Source: a bacterium (lineage in GTDB: Bacteria > Planctomycetota > Planctomycetia > Pirellulales > Pirellulaceae). From it: a DNA stretch of 64,000 nt. The position numbers and the translations under genes are program-made. Below are positions 18,164 to 27,024 of the stretch, piece after piece. The notes under the pieces are model-generated. The model made no database searches. It was given only the letters and a program-made list of their open reading frames with translations, and was not told the origin of the DNA. Each line of letters begins with the position of its first letter. Position 1 is the stretch's first letter. The stretch is from NCBI GenBank assembly GCA_016124445.1, contig WGNR01000008.1, positions 1 through 64,000 of the forward strand. The letters are read 5' to 3'.

Positions 18164-19117
18164 ATGCCCATCTCGTTTGAATGCCCTCACTGCGGAACCT
18201 CGATGAAGGTTCTTGACCAATATGCCGGGCAAACCGGGCCGTGTGCTGTTTGTGCCAAGCAGATTCAAATCCCGGAACTCCCTGAAGATCAAGCAGGAGG
18301 CGGCGATAAGGGGAAACGATCTCCCAAACCGGGCGAAGATGGCGTGGCACTGGGAAACTTGCTCGGCATCCTGGGCGGGGCCGTTGTTGCATTCTCGATT
18401 CTGTTCCTGTCGGCGGTTCTGATCTTTCGTGTAGCCATACCAGCATTCACGCAAATGCAAATCGATGCCCAAAACCGTGCGTCGCTGGCCAATATTCAGA
18501 AGATCATCGACGCGTTAAATGCCTATCACGACGCCCATGGCACGTTCCCGCCTGCCTACTTCGCGGATGACAAGGGCAAACCGGAGCACTCTTGGCGAGT
18601 CATGATCCTGCCTGAGTTGGGTCGGCAGGATCTCTACCGCGAATACCGGTTTGACCAGCCCTGGGATTCCGCACAGAACTTGAGTGTGACGGCACAAATG
18701 CCGGACGTTTATCGTTCCTATGGTGATAGTCAGACGCAGCTGAACAACACAACACGTTTCGCGGCGGTGGTTGGCAAACGAACCGTGTTTCCATACGACA
18801 AGTCGGTTTCGCGAAGCAAAATACTCGACGATCCTGCAAGCGTCCTGACGATTGTCGAAGTTCAGAGTATCGGCTTCGACTGGACCGACCCAACGGAAGA
18901 CTACGACGTCGACAGCCCGCAAGGCACCATGGTGATCTTGAACAAGCCTACGACGTCCGGGACCTCTCGGTCGAATCTAACCGGCAACGTCGGCATGCTT
19001 AACGGCGACACCTATCACTTTGGCGATGCGACGGCGATTCCGTTTTTGCGTGCCACTTCGACGCGCAGCGGAGGCGAGCCGGTCGATATCAAATTCGAAC
19101 TGCAAAACCCACCTTGA
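18164..19117 (+). CDS. Zinc-ribbon, membrane-anchored DUF1559-like protein
   Basis: This 317-aa protein starts with a zinc ribbon (Cys7, Cys10, Cys27, Cys30), then a charged linker and a transmembrane helix at about 64-90. A DUF1559-type (SBP_bac_10) domain follows. That domain is recognised by NIQKIIDALNAYHDAHGTFPPAYFAD, the phrase HSWRVMILPELGRQDLYREY, and then PWDSAQN and MPDVYR. Typical DUF1559 proteins begin with a type IV pilin-like leader (FTLVELLVV); here a cytoplasmic zinc ribbon replaces it. Two Cys common around the MPDVYRCPS motif are absent. Its role is unknown; by topology the DUF1559 domain would face outward and the ribbon the cytoplasm. Confidence 0.82.
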   Translation: MPISFECPHCGTSMKVLDQYAGQTGPCAVCAKQIQIPELPEDQAGGGDKGKRSPKPGEDGVALGNLLGILGGAVVAFSILFLSAVLIFRVAIPAFTQMQIDAQNRASLANIQKIIDALNAYHDAHGTFPPAYFADDKGKPEHSWRVMILPELGRQDLYREYRFDQPWDSAQNLSVTAQMPDVYRSYGDSQTQLNNTTRFAAVVGKRTVFPYDKSVSRSKILDDPASVLTIVEVQSIGFDWTDPTEDYDVDSPQGTMVILNKPTTSGTSRSNLTGNVGMLNGDTYHFGDATAIPFLRATSTRSGGEPVDIKFELQNPP

Positions 19118-19269
19118 TCGGCAAGGTACATCGCGACTGCTACGAGCCATACGACCGGTATAAATTGCCAGCCTTCGCTGACGCGTATCACAAGGGCGAC
19201 CCCGTCAAGCAGCATACCTGAACGACCGATAGAGACCTTTGTCGTGTCCTCTATCAAAAAAGGTTGTTC

Positions 19270-21012
19270 ATGCTCAGCAAACCTCGATTGCTTACAGCCG
19301 TAGCTGGCATACTGGCGTCGATGCTGGCATCCATCCCGGGCATGCTATCAGCGCAGCAAGCAGGACCGGCCCCGACCAAGGATAATCCGGTTCTCATTCG
19401 GCAGAACGAATTTGGTATTCCTTACCAGGTCGACGCTCCTCAAACGACACCCGAAGTGCAGCTAATGGTTTCCAACGACCATGGTGCCAACTGGGTTGGC
19501 TACCAGCGTCAATCGGCTCGCAGCGACCGGTTTGTCTTTCAGGCCAGGAACGACGGCGAATACTGGTTTGCAATCCGCACATTCGATCAATCGGGACGCC
19601 CGACCACCAGCAACTCGGTGCTCAAGCCTGAACTGAAGGTCGCCGTCGATACCCAGTCACCGGTCGTGAATCTGAATGTGCAAGCTCTCGATAGCGGCGA
19701 ACTGATCGCTCGCTGGACCGTTCGAGACTGGTCGATCGACCCTGCCCAAGTCCGGCTCAGCTACCAGACCTCGCGAGAGAGCCCCTTTCAACAAGTTCAA
19801 ATCGATTCAAAATCGGCCTACCAGGAAAACGGAGTCATTGCGGGCGAGACCCGTTGGTTCCCCATTGCCACGAATCGCTTGATGCTGGTACGCATCGACG
19901 CCAACGACAAAGCTGGAAATGCCGGCTTCGCACAGCAATCGGTCCCGGTTCCGTTGGTCGCACAGCAGCAACAGTGGAACGGTGTCCCCCGCCCTGCCCC
20001 AGGCCAACCTCAAGGGGTTCCCGACTCGTTTGCGGGCGGCAATGTTCCCGTCGATCCATTCCAACAACGAAGGATCGAAATGCCAGAGGCTCCCAAGCAG
20101 CCGATCTCCTGGCCCACCAACAATGCGATGCCGCGGCCTCAAAACGCCCCCAATAATTTCGCTTCGGCTCAGCAGCCTAATCCAACCCAACAGCCAAACG
20201 AACCGACAGGTCTCGATACCCCGTTCCGTCCGATTGGTATGTCAATGGAACCGCAGGTGGCGAATTCCGCCCAGCAAACCCCAGCCGCCCCGCAGCCAAA
20301 TCCTTCGCCTGATCGTCCAATGACCAACTTCGGCTTGCCGCCTGGGGTTCAGCCGCAGTCGATCAATCAAAAGGGATTCGCGCTGAACTATGGTGTCGAA
20401 ACGGTCGGACCATCCGGCATCGGGCAGATCGAACTCTGGGTAACTCGCAACGCGGGCCAAACCTGGGAACCAGGCGGAATCGATCCCGATCGCGTCAGTC
20501 CGTTTGATGTGGAAGTGCAGTCCGAAGGCATCTATGGCTTCCGGATCGTCGTCGAAGGTGGCAATGGCCTGACAGGCCGCCGACCGCAACCTGGTGACCT
20601 GGCCGATATCTGGGTGAATGTTGACCTGACGAAGCCCGTCGTGACGATTACCAACGTCGTCTACGGCGAAGGACCTCAAGTCGGGCACCTTGATATCGAT
20701 TGGACTTGCAGTGATGCCTATCTCGCCGAGCGGCCAATCTCGCTCTTCTACGCTTCAAGTCCGGATGGCCCTTGGATGCCGATCGTGGAAGAAGTCGCCG
20801 ACACGGGCAAGTTCGTCTGGAAGGTCACTCCGGAAGTGCCGGCCGACATCTATCTGAAAGTGGTCGCCGTCGATACGTCCGGAAACGAGGGCGAGTACAT
20901 CCTGAAGCGACCGATCGCCAACGACGGCTTGGTTCCCCGCGCCCAGATTCGTTCGCTGCAACCAATCTCGCGGCCGCAAGACCACGCCGCCATGCCGATC
21001 ACGATCCGCTAG
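19270..21012 (+). CDS. Secreted protein with duplicated Ig-like/beta-sandwich regions
   Basis: The protein is about 580 aa with a signal peptide cleaved near SAQQ (residue about 28). Two homologous halves flank a low-complexity linker rich in Pro, Asn and Gln (about residues 205-335). Each half has the sequence pattern 'x-L-x-V-S/T-x-D/N-x-G-x-x-W', then 'G-x-Y-x-F-x-I', then 'V-D-x-x-x-P-V-V'. These look like beta-sandwich or sialidase-like repeats, possibly surface or matrix binding. The frame has a TTG at 19264, but the ATG at 19270 sits 6 bases after AAAAGG and is preferred. No enzyme motif was seen. Confidence 0.78.
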   Translation: MLSKPRLLTAVAGILASMLASIPGMLSAQQAGPAPTKDNPVLIRQNEFGIPYQVDAPQTTPEVQLMVSNDHGANWVGYQRQSARSDRFVFQARNDGEYWFAIRTFDQSGRPTTSNSVLKPELKVAVDTQSPVVNLNVQALDSGELIARWTVRDWSIDPAQVRLSYQTSRESPFQQVQIDSKSAYQENGVIAGETRWFPIATNRLMLVRIDANDKAGNAGFAQQSVPVPLVAQQQQWNGVPRPAPGQPQGVPDSFAGGNVPVDPFQQRRIEMPEAPKQPISWPTNNAMPRPQNAPNNFASAQQPNPTQQPNEPTGLDTPFRPIGMSMEPQVANSAQQTPAAPQPNPSPDRPMTNFGLPPGVQPQSINQKGFALNYGVETVGPSGIGQIELWVTRNAGQTWEPGGIDPDRVSPFDVEVQSEGIYGFRIVVEGGNGLTGRRPQPGDLADIWVNVDLTKPVVTITNVVYGEGPQVGHLDIDWTCSDAYLAERPISLFYASSPDGPWMPIVEEVADTGKFVWKVTPEVPADIYLKVVAVDTSGNEGEYILKRPIANDGLVPRAQIRSLQPISRPQDHAAMPITIR

Positions 21013-21047
21013 TAGCCAATTGGCCCTCGACCGGGTACCTTGGTGCC

Positions 21048-22148
21048 ATGGCCAATACGTTGCATGCTTTCGACTTTCTCGACAACACCGAGGTAGAAAT
21101 CCCCTCGATCTGCGTGGTTTTCGGACGCGATGCCTTCTTGCGCGGACTGGCAACCGAGAAAGTCCGCCGCGCGGTCCTGGGGGACGATCCTGACGTACCG
21201 TACGGCAAACTGTCCGGAAACACGGTGACCTGGGTCGATGTCGCCGACGAGGTCTCGACCGTTAGCCTGTTTGGCAGTTCCGGCCGCCGGTTGGCGGTGG
21301 TAGAAGATGCCGATGCGTTTGTCAGCCGCTATCGCGAAGAGTTGGAAAAATTTCTCGAGAAAAAACGTCCTGGCGGTGTGCTGGTCTTACAGGTCGAAAA
21401 GTGGGCGGCCAATACACGGCTCTACAAAAAGTGCGACGGCATCGGTCTGCAAATCCAATGCGTGCCGCCTGAACGTAAGTCGGGCAAGAAGAGCTCGCTC
21501 GACATGCCTGCCTTGTCCAAATGGTTAGTCCGCCGCGCGAAGACCGAACACGACGCCAAGCTCAATCCCGATGCAGCGAATCTGCTGGTAGAACTCCTCG
21601 GCACCGAGTTGGGTTTGATCGACCAGGAAGTCGCCCGGCTATCGCTGTTTGTGGAGCCACACGAGCCGATCGACGAAGGCCTGGTCCGCCAGCAGGTCCA
21701 CGGAGGCCAACTACAAGAGATCTGGCACCTGGTCGACGCTGCCGTTGAAGGCAAAACGGCCGATGCCCTGAATCAACTGGATCGACTGTTCCAGGCAGGC
21801 GATAAGCCTCAGAAGTTATATGGTCAAATTGCCTGGAGCTTGCGCCGGTTCGCGGCCGCGACGCGGATTTATCAACGAGGCCGCCGCCGCGGCGATGCAG
21901 TCAGCCTGCGCGATGCCTTGAAAGAAGCTGGCTTTCCCAACTGGCCAAAGGCCCTTGAAGAAGCCCAGCGGCGGCTGCTGGCACTCGGCCAAATTCGTGG
22001 CGGCCGGCTTTATCGGCAACTGTTAGAGCTCGACATGTCACTCAAAGGAAGCCATTCACACGAGGCGCGCGGCCGCCTGGCTCTCGAGAAAATGCTGGTC
22101 TCCTTCTCCAAAGCACTCGATCCGCCGAGAGCTAGCACTCCGCGCTAG
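21048..22148 (+). CDS. holA: DNA polymerase III subunit delta
   Basis: The delta subunit opens the sliding clamp as part of the clamp loader. This 366-aa protein has the family layout: an N-terminal domain with VVFGRDAFLRGLA in place of a P-loop, and a middle SLFGSSGRRLAVVEDADAFVSRY. It continues with GGVLVLQVEKWAANTRLYKK and C-terminal helices carrying GTELGLIDQEVARLSLF and LYGQIAWSLRRF. The frame is open from 20772, overlapping the preceding gene, but family similarity begins at the ATG at 21048, which I take as the start. Confidence 0.9.
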   Translation: MANTLHAFDFLDNTEVEIPSICVVFGRDAFLRGLATEKVRRAVLGDDPDVPYGKLSGNTVTWVDVADEVSTVSLFGSSGRRLAVVEDADAFVSRYREELEKFLEKKRPGGVLVLQVEKWAANTRLYKKCDGIGLQIQCVPPERKSGKKSSLDMPALSKWLVRRAKTEHDAKLNPDAANLLVELLGTELGLIDQEVARLSLFVEPHEPIDEGLVRQQVHGGQLQEIWHLVDAAVEGKTADALNQLDRLFQAGDKPQKLYGQIAWSLRRFAAATRIYQRGRRRGDAVSLRDALKEAGFPNWPKALEEAQRRLLALGQIRGGRLYRQLLELDMSLKGSHSHEARGRLALEKMLVSFSKALDPPRASTPR

Positions 22149-22281
22149 GGTCCACCACCACGAATAGCTGAAATCGCGGCTCGGTATCTCTTGCTTCAAA
22201 CTTGAGCTTTTTCTACTATCCGCCGGACCGTTTCTTGGAACAAGGCCTGCCGACGCGCGCCAACCACGGAAGCCCAAGCAC

Positions 22282-24123
22282 ATGATGTCGAAGATCTACC
22301 CACTGAGTATCGTCTCGTTAACCGTTCTGCTAACCGGCTGCATGAGCGGCTGGAACATGGGCGCCAAAGATACCAGTAGCTTGAACAGCTACCTTGACGA
22401 GCATGCTGCGAAGATCAAGCCGATGTCGGCTAAGCCGAAGGGCCTCGAGAACCAGCCGCCTGAGAAAAACGTTCTCATGGAGTCGGAAAGCAGTGACGAC
22501 AGCTACGCCAAAAAGTTGGCGGCGCGGCTGGAAGCGGCCAAGGGCGAGTCAGCCGAAACCCCGGAATCAACCGACTACGCTGCCCGTGTCAACGCGCTTT
22601 CGCTTCCCGAGGCAGACAAAAAGCAGATCCTCGACCAGTTCTCCTCGGCCACCGATTCGCAGTGGCAAGAGCTGCTCTCGAAGCTGGAACCTGTCTTCGG
22701 CCCGAAAGAATCGGCACCTGCCAAAACACAAATCGCCCAGCAACCAGCCGGCAAGACAGACATGGTCTCGCAATACGCTTCCAAGCTGGTCGATCGTCAC
22801 CTGACGGCCAAATCGCCGACAGCCGACGAGGACGAGTCTCCCCAGCGATTGCCCTCGATCAACATGCACCAAGACAAATCGCATCTCGCCCAGGCCAATC
22901 CGGCTCTCTATCCCAAGACGATCGACCTGGAACGCGGCAAGTCGCCTGAGGCGGCCAATCCCTCGCAAGGCCCCCAGCAGCACATGCGGCGTGATACCAA
23001 CGTCCAGTTGGCCACCTATGTGCCGGAGATGGACGAAACCCGGGAAGGACTCTATCCAGAAGACCTTCAGGCCGAAGAATTCCGCCGGATGCAACACGAT
23101 CCGAAGTACCTGCCCAATAAAAAAGCAGGGCCGAAACCGAACCCCGGCGTAGAAGAAACGGTCGACGATTTGTCCGACCAGGAATACCGTGTCATGCAGG
23201 TACTGTGGGATCGAGGGCAGGTTTCGCTGGAATCGCTCCATAAAGAGTATCGCCTGAATTACGGCCCAGACACGGAAACCACTTCGCCCGACCCCAGCAT
23301 GGTGAGTCTCGACGAATTGCACGCAATTCTGTTCGATTTGAAAGGACGGGGCTGGATCGACGATAGCCGGCGCGGCAATACGGTTGCCTATTGGTCAATC
23401 CGCGAACAGCCTGATTCGGCGGGCGGAAACTGGGAAAAGTCGCTTGCCGACACGATTAAGAAACTAGAGAGCCTGGCCGGCAACTCCCGCTCGACGCAAG
23501 AAGAACGTACCATCGCCCAGCTTCGCCTGCGGATGTTGTACCTGATCGCCGATCGCAAGTCAGAAGCTATGGAGCGAGTCGATGGCCTTACTCCTGAGGA
23601 GCAAGAGGTATGGACGCACACCTTGTTCGGCCTGGCCGACTACATGAAGCTGGACGACATTCCCGTCAATCGCCGCCATGCGTTGGCGTTGGGATCGTTC
23701 CGCCGCGCGATGGCCAACCTGGAAGCGGCCAGTCCGCTGGAACTTCGCAATCTGGAGTTCATTCAAAGTGTTGAAAGCTTCGGCCAGTTCAAGCCATTCA
23801 CGACGCACGATTTCCGTCCCAAGCAGGAAGTGTTGCTGTACGTCGAAGTCGATAACTTCTCGAGTCAGGAAAGCGGCGGCAGCTTCCAGACGGTGCTGCA
23901 AAGCAACTACGAGATCTATGACAAGTCAGGCCGACGCATCGATGCCCGACAATTTCCCGAAGTTAAAGACCATTGCCGAGTCCGTCGTCGCGACTTCTAC
24001 GTGCCGTATCGCATTTACATGCCCGAAGAGATCGCCCCAGGCGAATATCGGCTAGAATTGACCGTTCGTGACCCTGTCGCCGATAAATTCGGCCAGGCAT
24101 CCATCGAGTTTCACATCAAGTAG
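22282..24123 (+). CDS. Lipoprotein with embedded BlaI/MecI-like winged-helix segment
   Basis: A 613-aa protein with a lipoprotein signal peptide (lipobox LTGC, Cys20). A long charged, probably disordered stretch runs to about 290. Residues about 294-375 read LSDQEYRVMQVLWDRGQVSL, then LHAILFDLKGRGWIDDSR, then TVAYWSIRE, closely following the helix-turn-helix and wing pattern of BlaI/MecI repressors. A helical region and a C-terminal beta-sandwich-like domain (about 490-613, FTTHDFRPKQEVLLYVEV) follow. Outside the inner membrane a DNA-binding role is not expected, so the wing-helix may have been reused for protein contacts. No beta-lactamase or BlaR gene is nearby. Confidence 0.78.
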   Translation: MMSKIYPLSIVSLTVLLTGCMSGWNMGAKDTSSLNSYLDEHAAKIKPMSAKPKGLENQPPEKNVLMESESSDDSYAKKLAARLEAAKGESAETPESTDYAARVNALSLPEADKKQILDQFSSATDSQWQELLSKLEPVFGPKESAPAKTQIAQQPAGKTDMVSQYASKLVDRHLTAKSPTADEDESPQRLPSINMHQDKSHLAQANPALYPKTIDLERGKSPEAANPSQGPQQHMRRDTNVQLATYVPEMDETREGLYPEDLQAEEFRRMQHDPKYLPNKKAGPKPNPGVEETVDDLSDQEYRVMQVLWDRGQVSLESLHKEYRLNYGPDTETTSPDPSMVSLDELHAILFDLKGRGWIDDSRRGNTVAYWSIREQPDSAGGNWEKSLADTIKKLESLAGNSRSTQEERTIAQLRLRMLYLIADRKSEAMERVDGLTPEEQEVWTHTLFGLADYMKLDDIPVNRRHALALGSFRRAMANLEAASPLELRNLEFIQSVESFGQFKPFTTHDFRPKQEVLLYVEVDNFSSQESGGSFQTVLQSNYEIYDKSGRRIDARQFPEVKDHCRVRRRDFYVPYRIYMPEEIAPGEYRLELTVRDPVADKFGQASIEFHIK

Positions 24124-24131
24124 GAGCACGC

Positions 24132-25259
24132 ATGATCACCTGCGACGTTGCTGTGATCGGAACAGGCGGCGTCGGCAGTGCGGCGCTTTACTATCTAGCC
24201 AAATCCGGGACCAAGGTTATCGGCCTGGATCGCTTTACCCCGCCCCATGCCCACGGCAGTTCACACGGTCAGACGCGTGTGATCCGTTTGGCCTACTTTG
24301 AACATCCTGACTACGTCCCTCTGCTGCGTCAGGCCTACCAGGCTTGGAACGAACTGGAAACCGCTTCCAACCGCCAGCTCTACTTTCCCACCGGCGTGCT
24401 GCAGATTGGCAGTCCCGAGGGAGTCGTCGTTCGCGGTATTCGCCAAAGTGCCGAGTTGCATCAACTGTCGGTCGATTCCTTCTCGCACGAAGAAATTCGC
24501 CAAACCTTCCCCGGCATCGTTCCGCCGGAAGGCCATGTTGGCATGCTTGAACGAGACGCAGGATACCTGTTGGTTTCGGACTGTATCGACGCCTATTTGA
24601 ACCTGGCAAAACAACATGGCGCGGAACTCAAAACCGAAACGACCGTCCATTCATGGACCTATCGCGACGGGCAGTACGACCTTGAAACTAACGGCGAGCT
24701 GATTCACGCCAAGCAGATTGTCGTCTGTGGCGGTGCCTGGGCGGCGCAATTGATGACCGATCTGAAAGTGCCGCTTCAGGTTCTGCGCAAGCATCTGTAT
24801 TGGTACGAAAACGACTTCGACGGCTATCGTCACGATTCGCAGTTCCCGGTCTTCCTGTTTGAAACCAAGGCCGGCATCTACTATGGCTTCCCCCAGATCG
24901 ATGACTACGGCGTAAAGCTCGCCCGGCATGACCAAGGCCAGCCAATCGCCACGCCAGCGGACCATTCGCAGGACGAGGATCTCGATGATCGCCTGCAAGT
25001 CGAAACGTTTGTGAAGTCGTGCCTGCCGAAGCTATCCACGCGGCTGACCCGACAAGCGGCCTGCATGTACACAATGACCCCTGACGAAAACTTTCTGCTG
25101 GGCACCCATCCCGAACACGAAGGCCTGCACTTTGCAGCCGGGCTATCGGGGCATGGGTTCAAGTTTGCCTCGGCCCTCGGGCAAATCCTTTCCGACCTGG
25201 CAATCGACGGGCAGACTTCCTCTCCGATCGAGTTCCTTTCTCCAGGACGATTCTCCTAG
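24132..25259 (+). CDS. FAD-dependent sarcosine/N-methyltryptophan oxidase-like protein
   Basis: This 375-aa protein is of the DAO family and of monomeric-sarcosine-oxidase length. The dinucleotide-binding GTGGVGSAALYYLA is at residues about 10-23. SHGQTRVIRLAYFEHPDY follows, as in MSOX and SolA. Cys311 in CMYTMTPDENF matches the covalent flavin-attachment Cys of that group, and GLSGHGFKFASALG closes the FAD site. It would oxidise an N-methylated amino acid such as sarcosine or N-methyltryptophan, giving formaldehyde and hydrogen peroxide. It starts 8 bp after the lipoprotein gene, so co-transcription is likely. Confidence 0.9.
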   Translation: MITCDVAVIGTGGVGSAALYYLAKSGTKVIGLDRFTPPHAHGSSHGQTRVIRLAYFEHPDYVPLLRQAYQAWNELETASNRQLYFPTGVLQIGSPEGVVVRGIRQSAELHQLSVDSFSHEEIRQTFPGIVPPEGHVGMLERDAGYLLVSDCIDAYLNLAKQHGAELKTETTVHSWTYRDGQYDLETNGELIHAKQIVVCGGAWAAQLMTDLKVPLQVLRKHLYWYENDFDGYRHDSQFPVFLFETKAGIYYGFPQIDDYGVKLARHDQGQPIATPADHSQDEDLDDRLQVETFVKSCLPKLSTRLTRQAACMYTMTPDENFLLGTHPEHEGLHFAAGLSGHGFKFASALGQILSDLAIDGQTSSPIEFLSPGRFS

Positions 25260-25280
25260 ATCATCGCTCCGAGTACGTAA

Positions 25281-25334
25281 GTGCAACCTAGAGTTAGGTA
25301 CGTGACACGCTGCGCTGCTGCGCATAGGTTGCAC
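25281..25334 (+). promoter_or_regulatory. Inverted repeat upstream of the polysaccharide co-polymerase gene
   Basis: GTGCAACCT (25281-25289) and AGGTTGCAC (25326-25334) form a perfect 9-bp inverted repeat with a 36-base spacer that itself holds CGCTGCGC-type self-complementary sequence. It ends 39 bp before the start codon, so it could be a leader hairpin, or an operator pair. There is no U-run. Confidence 0.4.
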
Positions 25335-25373
25335 AATCGTTAGAACCGCTTGAATCGGAACTCGGAAGTTACC

Positions 25374-26963
25374 ATGAGCCAGCTACAGTTGCCTCCTCAG
25401 GTCCAACAGTACACCCAACTACTTCGTGCCCACTGGAAGATCTGGGTCCCATCCGCCGCGATCTGCTTTCTGCTGGCCGCCACCTATGCGCTGGTCAAAC
25501 CAGCCGAATGGAGCGCGACTCAGTCGATCGTATTACGCGACGAAGCGGCTGGCCAACTCAGTGGCCGGGGACGTTTCGACAGCATCGATACGATGAAAGC
25601 GGCCCAGGAAATGGTCGTGGAAGTGGCCCGCAATCAGGCCGTGCTCGATGCCACTCTGAAAGAGGTTGGCCCCCCGCGAGGCAAGCAAAGCAGTACCTGG
25701 CCATCGGTCACCGATATCGAATCGCTCCGTAAGGACGTTTCGGTCAGCCCACCCAATGGCGCGGAATTCGGCACGACCGAGGTTCTGCACCTTTCGGTCA
25801 CTTCTGAAAGCCGCGAACGCGCCATCAAATTGGCGGCCGCTTTGTCGGGACAAATGGACAAAGCGTTGAAAGATATCCGCAACCGCCGAGCCGATAGCGT
25901 GATTGTCGAACTGAAAGATGCCGAAACCCTGGCCCAAAAGGAACTCGACAAGGCAACCGCCGAGCTCAAGGTCCGAGAAATCGAAGTCGGTAGCGACCTG
26001 GGTGAACTGCGAAGCCTGAACAATTCCAGTGCCGGCGATGGCAACCTTCGCAATGCCTGGAATCAAATCAAACAACAAATCCGCGATGGCGAAGCGGAAT
26101 TGGTCAAACTGCAGGAACAACTGAAGCTCCTGCAGGAAGCCCAAGACACTCCGGATCATTTGGTGGCGACCCCAAATCAACTTCTCGTCAGCCAACCAGC
26201 CCTGAGTCGCTTGAAAGATGGCTTGGTCGACGCCCAGCTTCGCACGTCGCAACTGATGGGCAAGATGAGCAAGAACCATCCACAGGTTCAGGCAGCCGTT
26301 GCGGCCGAGCAGGAAGTCCGCCAAAAACTCCAAGAAGAACTAGGCGTCGCGGTTCGCGGCATTCAAGCTGATATCAAGCTCGCCGAAACTCGTATGAACT
26401 CGATTCAAAGCCAGGAAGCCGACGTTCGCAAACGACTCGACTCGCTGGCCTCGATGCGTGCGACCTACGCCAATCTGGTTGCCGACGTCGAAAAATGCAA
26501 CCAGGTTCTGCGGCAAGCGCATGAGCAACTCTCCGATGCCCGGGCAAACAAGCTGGCCTCGGAAGCGGCTAGTCTGATCACGCACATCGATACGCCAACG
26601 ACCGGCGAATACCCTCTTGGCCCCAGCAAAACGGTCATCGCCACGGGCGGACTGGTCGGCGGCTTGTTGCTGGGAATCGGCCTGGTGGTTTTGCTCGCTC
26701 CATCGCCAGGCAGCCAAGGTCGCCGCTGGACCGATCGACTGTGGGGACGACGGTCGACCGACGTTACCACGCCAGACTCAAACGAACGCCGAGCGAGTCC
26801 GCCAACCGCACCAGCGCCGCAACCGGCAGTCAATGCCAGTGGCACCCCGCGAGGTCGACGCGCTACCGATCAAGCTCCGCCGGTCACCTATCCGGAAATC
26901 GACCGCCGCACCGGCAACGATCGCCGTGGCATGGCCGCACCGGGGGATCGCCGAGGGCAATAA
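25374..26963 (+). CDS. Wzz/GumC-like polysaccharide co-polymerase
   Basis: The protein is about 529 aa with a first transmembrane helix near residues 28-48 (IWVPSAAICFLLAATYALV). A large coiled-coil periplasmic part follows, then a second transmembrane helix about 422-443 (GGLVGGLLLGIGLVVLLAP). This is the layout of Wzz chain-length regulators for exopolysaccharide or O-antigen. No BY-kinase domain is attached. The cytoplasmic tail (about 444-529) is basic and disordered, with repeated GRRWTD, GRRSTD, GRRATD and DRRTGNDRRG. The ATG at 25374 is used; a TTG opens the frame earlier. A sugar transferase gene lies about 3.7 kb downstream. Confidence 0.85.
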   Translation: MSQLQLPPQVQQYTQLLRAHWKIWVPSAAICFLLAATYALVKPAEWSATQSIVLRDEAAGQLSGRGRFDSIDTMKAAQEMVVEVARNQAVLDATLKEVGPPRGKQSSTWPSVTDIESLRKDVSVSPPNGAEFGTTEVLHLSVTSESRERAIKLAAALSGQMDKALKDIRNRRADSVIVELKDAETLAQKELDKATAELKVREIEVGSDLGELRSLNNSSAGDGNLRNAWNQIKQQIRDGEAELVKLQEQLKLLQEAQDTPDHLVATPNQLLVSQPALSRLKDGLVDAQLRTSQLMGKMSKNHPQVQAAVAAEQEVRQKLQEELGVAVRGIQADIKLAETRMNSIQSQEADVRKRLDSLASMRATYANLVADVEKCNQVLRQAHEQLSDARANKLASEAASLITHIDTPTTGEYPLGPSKTVIATGGLVGGLLLGIGLVVLLAPSPGSQGRRWTDRLWGRRSTDVTTPDSNERRASPPTAPAPQPAVNASGTPRGRRATDQAPPVTYPEIDRRTGNDRRGMAAPGDRRGQ

Positions 26964-27003
26964 GAAAGCCAGAGGTCGTCCCCCCTGGCTTTCAGTTTGT
27001 CTT
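26964..27003 (+). terminator. Terminator between the co-polymerase and ThuA genes
   Basis: GAAAGCCAG (26964-26972) pairs with CTGGCTTTC (26985-26993), followed by a T-rich stretch (AGTTTGTCTT). It begins right after the stop of the co-polymerase gene and may also serve the convergent ThuA gene. Confidence 0.7.
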
Positions 27004-27024
27004 CAAGCTTCTCGATCGAGCAGC

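Noticed and set aside
20772-21047. Upstream extension of holA
   Set aside because: It overlaps the end of the preceding gene in another frame and lacks family similarity. The ATG at 21048 fits the DNA polymerase III delta N-terminus.
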